Program-made: the position numbers and the translations under genes
The notes under the pieces: generated by a model
Told to the model about the DNA's origin: nothing
What the model saw: the letters and a program-made list of their open reading frames with translations, nothing else
Databases searched by the model: none
Part shown: positions 6,775 through 9,471 of the stretch, in pieces
Layout of the letters: each line of letters opens with the position of its first letter
How positions within the stretch are numbered: the stretch's first letter is position 1
From: Actinomycetes bacterium
Lineage (GTDB): Bacteria > Actinomycetota > Actinomycetes > Propionibacteriales > Propionibacteriaceae
DNA: 9,471 nt
Reading direction: 5' to 3'
Assembly (NCBI GenBank): GCA_023436925.1
Contig: JAEZHJ010000182.1
Coordinates: forward strand, 1-9,471

Positions 6775-7541
6775 TGGCCGGCCTGGGCGAGGTCCGCCGG
6801 CCACTGTTCTTCCTGGCCTGCTTCGCGCTGGCGCTGGCCGTCCTGGTCGAGACCGGCTCCGGCCTGGTGGTGGGCGGCGGCGGCGCCGGCCCGGTCGCGG
6901 CGCTGGCCGGCGGCATCCCGGGGGTGGAGCCGGACATGGTGGCCGAGGTGGAGGCGGAGTCGCCCCCCGGTAACGGGATCGGCCACCTGGCGCTGATCGA
7001 CGGCTACCTGTTGTTCTCGGTGGTGATGCTCGGACTCGGCTTCCTGCTCAGCCAGCGCGCCTACGGCCGGGTGCAGGGGATCGTCACGCTGGTCGTGTCC
7101 TTCTGCTGGATCATCCTCAGCCTGGTGCTGGCCCTGGTCGCCTTCGTCCTGCTGATGGTGATGTTCGGGCTCTTCGTCTCCGTCCCGTTCGGCACCATCG
7201 CGTACCTGGCGATCTGGGGGTTCTTCCCGGTCGGGGAGTCCGCGGCAGTGCTCGGCCTGGTGCTATTCCTCAAGCTGGTCTTCCTCGTGCTGCTGGTGGC
7301 GTCCCAGCAGAAGTTCCTCAAGGCGGTGGCGCTGATGGTGCACATCGCGGTCTCCTTCGTGCTGCAGCTCGTGCTCGGCCTGGTGCAGGGCTGGCTGCCC
7401 GGGCCGGTGGTCAGTCTGGGCGACCAGTTGCTGGCGCTGGTCTTCGCGATCGTGGCGATCGTGGGAGCGCTGTGGGCCTTCGTCTGGTCCGTCCCGGCCG
7501 TCGTCAACGCCGTGCGGGTGTCGGCCTCGCGCACCCAGTGA
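6774..7541 (+). CDS. Polytopic membrane protein
   Basis: A 255-residue, very hydrophobic protein starting at ATG 6774 by ATGA overlap. The first hydrophobic segment is near 10-35. A Gly-rich, acidic outer loop (about 36-70, GVEPDMVAEVEAE) follows. About six more segments come next: 72-93, 102-133 (long, perhaps two), 137-150, 157-176, 184-206 and 216-238. The short charged loops SQRAYGRV and SQQKFLK probably face the cytoplasm. No catalytic or transporter motif was recognised. It is the last gene of the plus-strand operon, and its stop is three bases from the stop of the convergent peptidase gene. Possible roles include scaffold or partner for the single-helix proteins; the sequence alone does not decide. 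Confidence 0.8.
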   Translation: MAGLGEVRRPLFFLACFALALAVLVETGSGLVVGGGGAGPVAALAGGIPGVEPDMVAEVEAESPPGNGIGHLALIDGYLLFSVVMLGLGFLLSQRAYGRVQGIVTLVVSFCWIILSLVLALVAFVLLMVMFGLFVSVPFGTIAYLAIWGFFPVGESAAVLGLVLFLKLVFLVLLVASQQKFLKAVALMVHIAVSFVLQLVLGLVQGWLPGPVVSLGDQLLALVFAIVAIVGALWAFVWSVPAVVNAVRVSASRTQ

Positions 7542-7544
7542 GCT

Positions 7545-8501
7545 TCAGGCCCGGTTGCCGGAGGTGTAGAAGCGGAACCCGCGGGGGATGCCGTCGTGCC
7601 GGGTGACGTCGGCGAACTTGACCGGGATTGTCGCCCCGCCGGAACTCACCTGGAAGTGGATGTGCCCGGTCAGGCTGTGGCCGACGCTGCCGACCTCGGC
7701 CAGCTGGTCGCCCTGGCTGACGTTCGCACCGATAGTGACCTTCGCGCTGCCCTTGCGGATGTGGAGATAGGACGCCACCGAGCCGTCGGCGTGCTCGACC
7801 TCGACCTCGTTGTTGGGGCCCCCGATGCCGTCGTTGGCGTCGACCACGCTGGTCACCCGGCCGGCAGCTGCTGCCAGCACCTCAGACCCGCAGCCGCGAC
7901 GGAAGTCCCATGCGAAGTCCTGGGCGAGGTTGTCGTGCTTGTGATTGAAGGCGGAATTGTTGCCCTGGATCACCCAGGTCCGCTGCCCGCCGGGCAACGG
8001 CAGCCGGAAGCCGGCCGGGGCGGCGGCGTAGCGCGCCGGGTCGACCCTGCCGCGCAACAGCAGGTACGGGACCAGCCAGGCCAGCAGCCACACCACGGGC
8101 AGCACGACGGCGAGCGCCACCGCCCAGGCGGGGACCTCGGCGTCCGCCACCACCAGGGCGAGGATCGAGGCCACCAGGCCCGCCAGTCCGAAGGCGTGCA
8201 GCAGCCGCGGCACGACCACCGGGCCGCATTTGACCAGCGCCAGGAAGGCCAGCCCGAGACCGGAGACGAAGGACCAGACGAGGGCGTAGCAAGCCAACCC
8301 GAGGAAGCGGTCGCCGGCTGTGGCCGCCGGCCCGCCTACCAGGTCGAGTCCGACCGCGACCGCCCAGACCAGCGTGACCACCCAGCCCGCCAGCGCGAGG
8401 AGGCTGGCCAATTGCATCGGCCAGGAACCGGCCAGGCCCCGGATGCCCACCACCAGGCAGGCGAGCGCCAGCAACGCGAGAACCACTGTGACCGGGAGCA
8501 T
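7545..8501 (-). CDS. Membrane-anchored M23-family metallopeptidase
   Basis: A 318-residue protein. ATG at 8501-8499 was chosen because GAGGTG lies five bases upstream and a hydrophobic helix follows at once; the frame stays open upstream but in unlikely Arg/Pro-rich sequence. Five membrane helices (about 3-22, 28-52, 64-91, 95-119, 124-148) would place the C-terminal domain outside. Residues about 165-318 are a LytM/M23 peptidase-like fold. They carry NHKHDNLAQDFAWDF (His187/His189, Asp195), EVLAAAAGRV, VEHADGSVASYLHIRKG (His247) and SVGHSLTGHIHFQV (His280, His282). These are the expected zinc and catalytic residues, although the first motif is wider than the usual HxxxD. The family cuts peptidoglycan cross-links or other Gly-rich peptides. 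It converges on the injection-system operon; whether it serves that system is open. Confidence 0.85.
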   Translation of the reverse strand: MLPVTVVLALLALACLVVGIRGLAGSWPMQLASLLALAGWVVTLVWAVAVGLDLVGGPAATAGDRFLGLACYALVWSFVSGLGLAFLALVKCGPVVVPRLLHAFGLAGLVASILALVVADAEVPAWAVALAVVLPVVWLLAWLVPYLLLRGRVDPARYAAAPAGFRLPLPGGQRTWVIQGNNSAFNHKHDNLAQDFAWDFRRGCGSEVLAAAAGRVTSVVDANDGIGGPNNEVEVEHADGSVASYLHIRKGSAKVTIGANVSQGDQLAEVGSVGHSLTGHIHFQVSSGGATIPVKFADVTRHDGIPRGFRFYTSGNRA

Positions 8502-8506
8502 CGCAT

Positions 8507-8512
8507 CACCTC
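8507..8512 (-). promoter_or_regulatory. Ribosome binding site of the M23 gene
   Basis: On the minus strand GAGGTG stands five bases before the ATG at 8501. It fixes the start of the peptidase at the first membrane helix and argues against the longer open frame that runs up to 8810. Confidence 0.6.
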
Positions 8513-8555
8513 GTCGGCACCGGTGGGGTGCCCGCGAGCGGCCGGTGCTGCGCCC

Positions 8556-8584
8556 AGTCCACGCCTGCCCCGGACGAGGGTCAA
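8556..8584 (-). promoter_or_regulatory. Candidate promoter of the M23 gene
   Basis: On the minus strand TTGACC (8584-8579), a 17-base spacer and TGGACT (8561-8556) fit a sigma-70-type promoter, with a good -35 and a poor -10. Transcription would begin near 8550, leaving a leader of about 50 bases. Such matches occur by chance, so confidence is low. Confidence 0.3.
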
Positions 8585-8585
8585 G

Positions 8586-8599
8586 GCGCAGAATTGCGC
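8586..8599. promoter_or_regulatory. Short inverted repeat in the divergent intergenic region
   Basis: GCGCA-GAAT-TGCGC, with five-base arms, lies just upstream of the candidate minus-strand -35 and within the 179-base region between two divergent genes. It could be an operator dyad, but it is short and in GC-rich DNA. Confidence 0.2.
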
Positions 8600-8647
8600 G
8601 AGGGCCACCGCCCGCCGGGGCCCCGCCCCGATGCGCCGCCGGCTGCG

Positions 8648-8653
8648 TACGCT
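8648..8653 (+). promoter_or_regulatory. Candidate -10 box of the lipoprotein gene
   Basis: TACGCT stands 27 bases before ATG 8681, a plausible distance for an actinomycete -10 element with a short leader. No matching -35 is visible 16-18 bases upstream, so this is weak. Confidence 0.22.
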
Positions 8654-8670
8654 GGAGCCACGCCACCGCA

Positions 8671-8675
8671 GGAGG
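8671..8675 (+). promoter_or_regulatory. Ribosome binding site of the lipoprotein gene
   Basis: GGAGG five bases before ATG 8681 is the strongest ribosome site in the right half of the window. It settles the start, which is immediately followed by a lipoprotein signal peptide; the same frame is open further upstream. Confidence 0.7.
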
Positions 8676-8680
8676 ATCCG

Positions 8681-9109
8681 ATGACCGCTCGCCGGCCGAC
8701 CCGGGCAGCCTGGCTCGGTGCGCTGGTCGCGGGCGCGCTCCTGCTCCCCGGCTGCGGCAGTTCAGGAGTCCCGATGGCACCCTCCGAGCCCACCACCCCG
8801 GCCGCCTCACCGTCCGGCCGGCCCCCGTTCCAGACCATGCCCCCGCTGCCGTCGGGTACCCCGGCAGCGGTGCCGCCGGCGCGCTGGCAGGCGATCACCG
8901 ATGACCTCGCGGCCCGTGGCGTCGAAGGCGAGCCCGTGCTGGTGTCGAGCGAGGCGGTCACCTGGCCCGACTCCTCGCTCGGCTGCCCCTCGCCCGGGGT
9001 GATGTACACCCAGGCCCTGGTGGACGGCCTGCGGGTCGTCGTCGACGCCGGCGGACGGCGCTGGGACTACCGCCTGGGCGGCGGCCGGCTCAAGCTCTGC
9101 GAGCGCTGA
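8681..9109 (+). CDS. Secreted lipoprotein with WPDSSLGCPSPG motif
   Basis: A 142-residue lipoprotein precursor. Residues 1-24 are a signal peptide with basic start (MTARRPTR), a hydrophobic core and the lipobox LLPGC; Cys25 would be lipidated and become the mature N-terminus. A Ser/Pro/Thr-rich linker (26-66) holds the domain away from the membrane. Residues about 67-142 form a small domain with WQAITDDLAARGVEG, then AVTWPDSSLGCPSPGVMYTQ (92-111), VDGLRVVVDAGGRRWDYRLGG and a final Cys140. Cys102 and Cys140 may pair. The WPD-SLGCP-PG-MYTQ pattern belongs to a widespread family of small secreted proteins of unknown role that I recall from actinobacteria. It is transcribed away from the M23 gene and ends before a hairpin. 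No link to the injection system is visible. Confidence 0.88.
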   Translation: MTARRPTRAAWLGALVAGALLLPGCGSSGVPMAPSEPTTPAASPSGRPPFQTMPPLPSGTPAAVPPARWQAITDDLAARGVEGEPVLVSSEAVTWPDSSLGCPSPGVMYTQALVDGLRVVVDAGGRRWDYRLGGGRLKLCER

Positions 9110-9114
9110 ACACG

Positions 9115-9149
9115 GCGGTGCCCCCCTCGCCGGGCGAGGGGGGCACCGC
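9115..9149. terminator. Strong hairpin, likely two-way terminator
   Basis: Arms of 15-16 bases pair perfectly (GGTGCCCCCCTCG against CGAGGGGGGCACC, with extra outer pairs) around a loop of three to five bases. It starts six bases after the lipoprotein stop and ends 11 bases before the stop of the convergent minus-strand gene. There is no clear T-run on either side, which is common for actinomycete terminators. Confidence 0.85.
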
Positions 9150-9160
9150 GTCGTCATCGC

Positions 9161-9471
9161 CTACTTGCCGGCGATCAGGACGGCTTCCCTGGCCCCCGAC
9201 TTGTTGTCGAGCACCACCGCCATCAGGCCGAGCGGCTTCTGCTCGGCCCAGCGCTGCGGGTCGATGGCTGCGGTCACCGTGACCGGGGCCGTCCGCTTGG
9301 CTGCCTTGACCGTGACGAACTGGCCGTCCTCGATCGCCTTGGCGAACGGGTCGTAGGTCGCCCACCCGGAGAACTCGTCGGCCCCCGGCCCCTCCAGCGA
9401 GTAGCTCTTCACGGTGTACCGGAAACCACCGGAGTCGCTGGTGATCCCGAGGTCGGCCGCGAACACCGGCA
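9161..9471 (-). CDS. C-terminal fragment of a secreted protein, possibly subtilisin-like
   Basis: Only the last 103 or so residues are in the window; the frame is open at the edge and the GTG at 9466 is unlikely to be the real start. The fragment is beta-rich: GFRYTVKSYSLEG, EFSGWATYDPF, GQFVTVKAAK, PVTVTAAIDPQRW, LGLMAVVLDNKSGAREAVLI. It ends LIAGK and TAG. The pattern of a strand-rich domain with DGQFVTV and a late LG-MAVV-DN-SG--EA-LI resembles C-terminal domains of secreted S8 (subtilisin-like) peptidases of actinobacteria, as I remember them. No catalytic residues are inside the window, so the protease call is tentative. It is separated from the lipoprotein gene by the terminator hairpin. 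Confidence 0.55.
   Translation of the reverse strand, partial: PVFAADLGITSDSGGFRYTVKSYSLEGPGADEFSGWATYDPFAKAIEDGQFVTVKAAKRTAPVTVTAAIDPQRWAEQKPLGLMAVVLDNKSGAREAVLIAGK

Noticed and set aside
7553..7563. CCGG-TTG-CCGG dyad after the operon as a terminator
   Set aside because: Four-base arms inside the M23 coding end are expected by chance in such GC-rich DNA.
8502..8810. N-terminal extension of the M23 gene to 8810
   Set aside because: The extra residues are Arg/Pro/Ala-rich, overlap the divergent lipoprotein gene, and a good ribosome site points to ATG 8501.

Overview
The window is very GC-rich, with codon third positions almost always G or C. It uses ATG/GTG starts and tightly overlapping genes, which points to a high-GC actinomycete (Streptomyces-like or a relative). 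No mobile element, RNA gene or CRISPR array was seen. The 5' edge cuts a gene and the 3' edge cuts another.

Positions 2-4697 hold the baseplate end of a contractile injection system of the extracellular type (eCIS, Afp/PVC/Streptomyces-CIS lineage). In order these are: the C-terminal part of the VgrG-like spike (gp27-gp5 fusion), a small PAAR-like tip protein, the gp25-type wedge protein, a large baseplate J (gp6/Afp11-like) protein, and a P2 gpI/Afp12-like tail protein. All are on the + strand and most junctions are ATGA start/stop overlaps. The J protein carries an extra C-terminal domain that reads as seven beta-propeller blades with Asp-box motifs.

Positions 4694-7541 continue the same operon with four membrane-protein genes where a tail-fibre gene might be expected. 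Two are tandem paralogs: an N-terminal beta-sandwich-like domain without signal peptide, one membrane helix, a Pro/Ser/Thr linker and two copies of a two-cysteine module. The third is a small single-helix protein with four cysteines in its outer domain. The fourth is a polytopic, very hydrophobic protein. I infer, without proof, that they form a membrane platform or membrane-acting partner for the injection system, as expected for CIS particles that act from inside the producing cell.

From 7545 onward the organisation changes. A minus-strand five-helix M23-family metallopeptidase gene converges on the operon with 3 bp between stop codons. A divergent + strand lipoprotein gene (8681-9109) follows, then a strong hairpin that can serve as a two-way terminator. 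Last comes the minus-strand 3' end of a secreted protein, possibly the C-terminal domain of a subtilisin-like protease. These last three genes may be ordinary neighbours rather than parts of the injection system.
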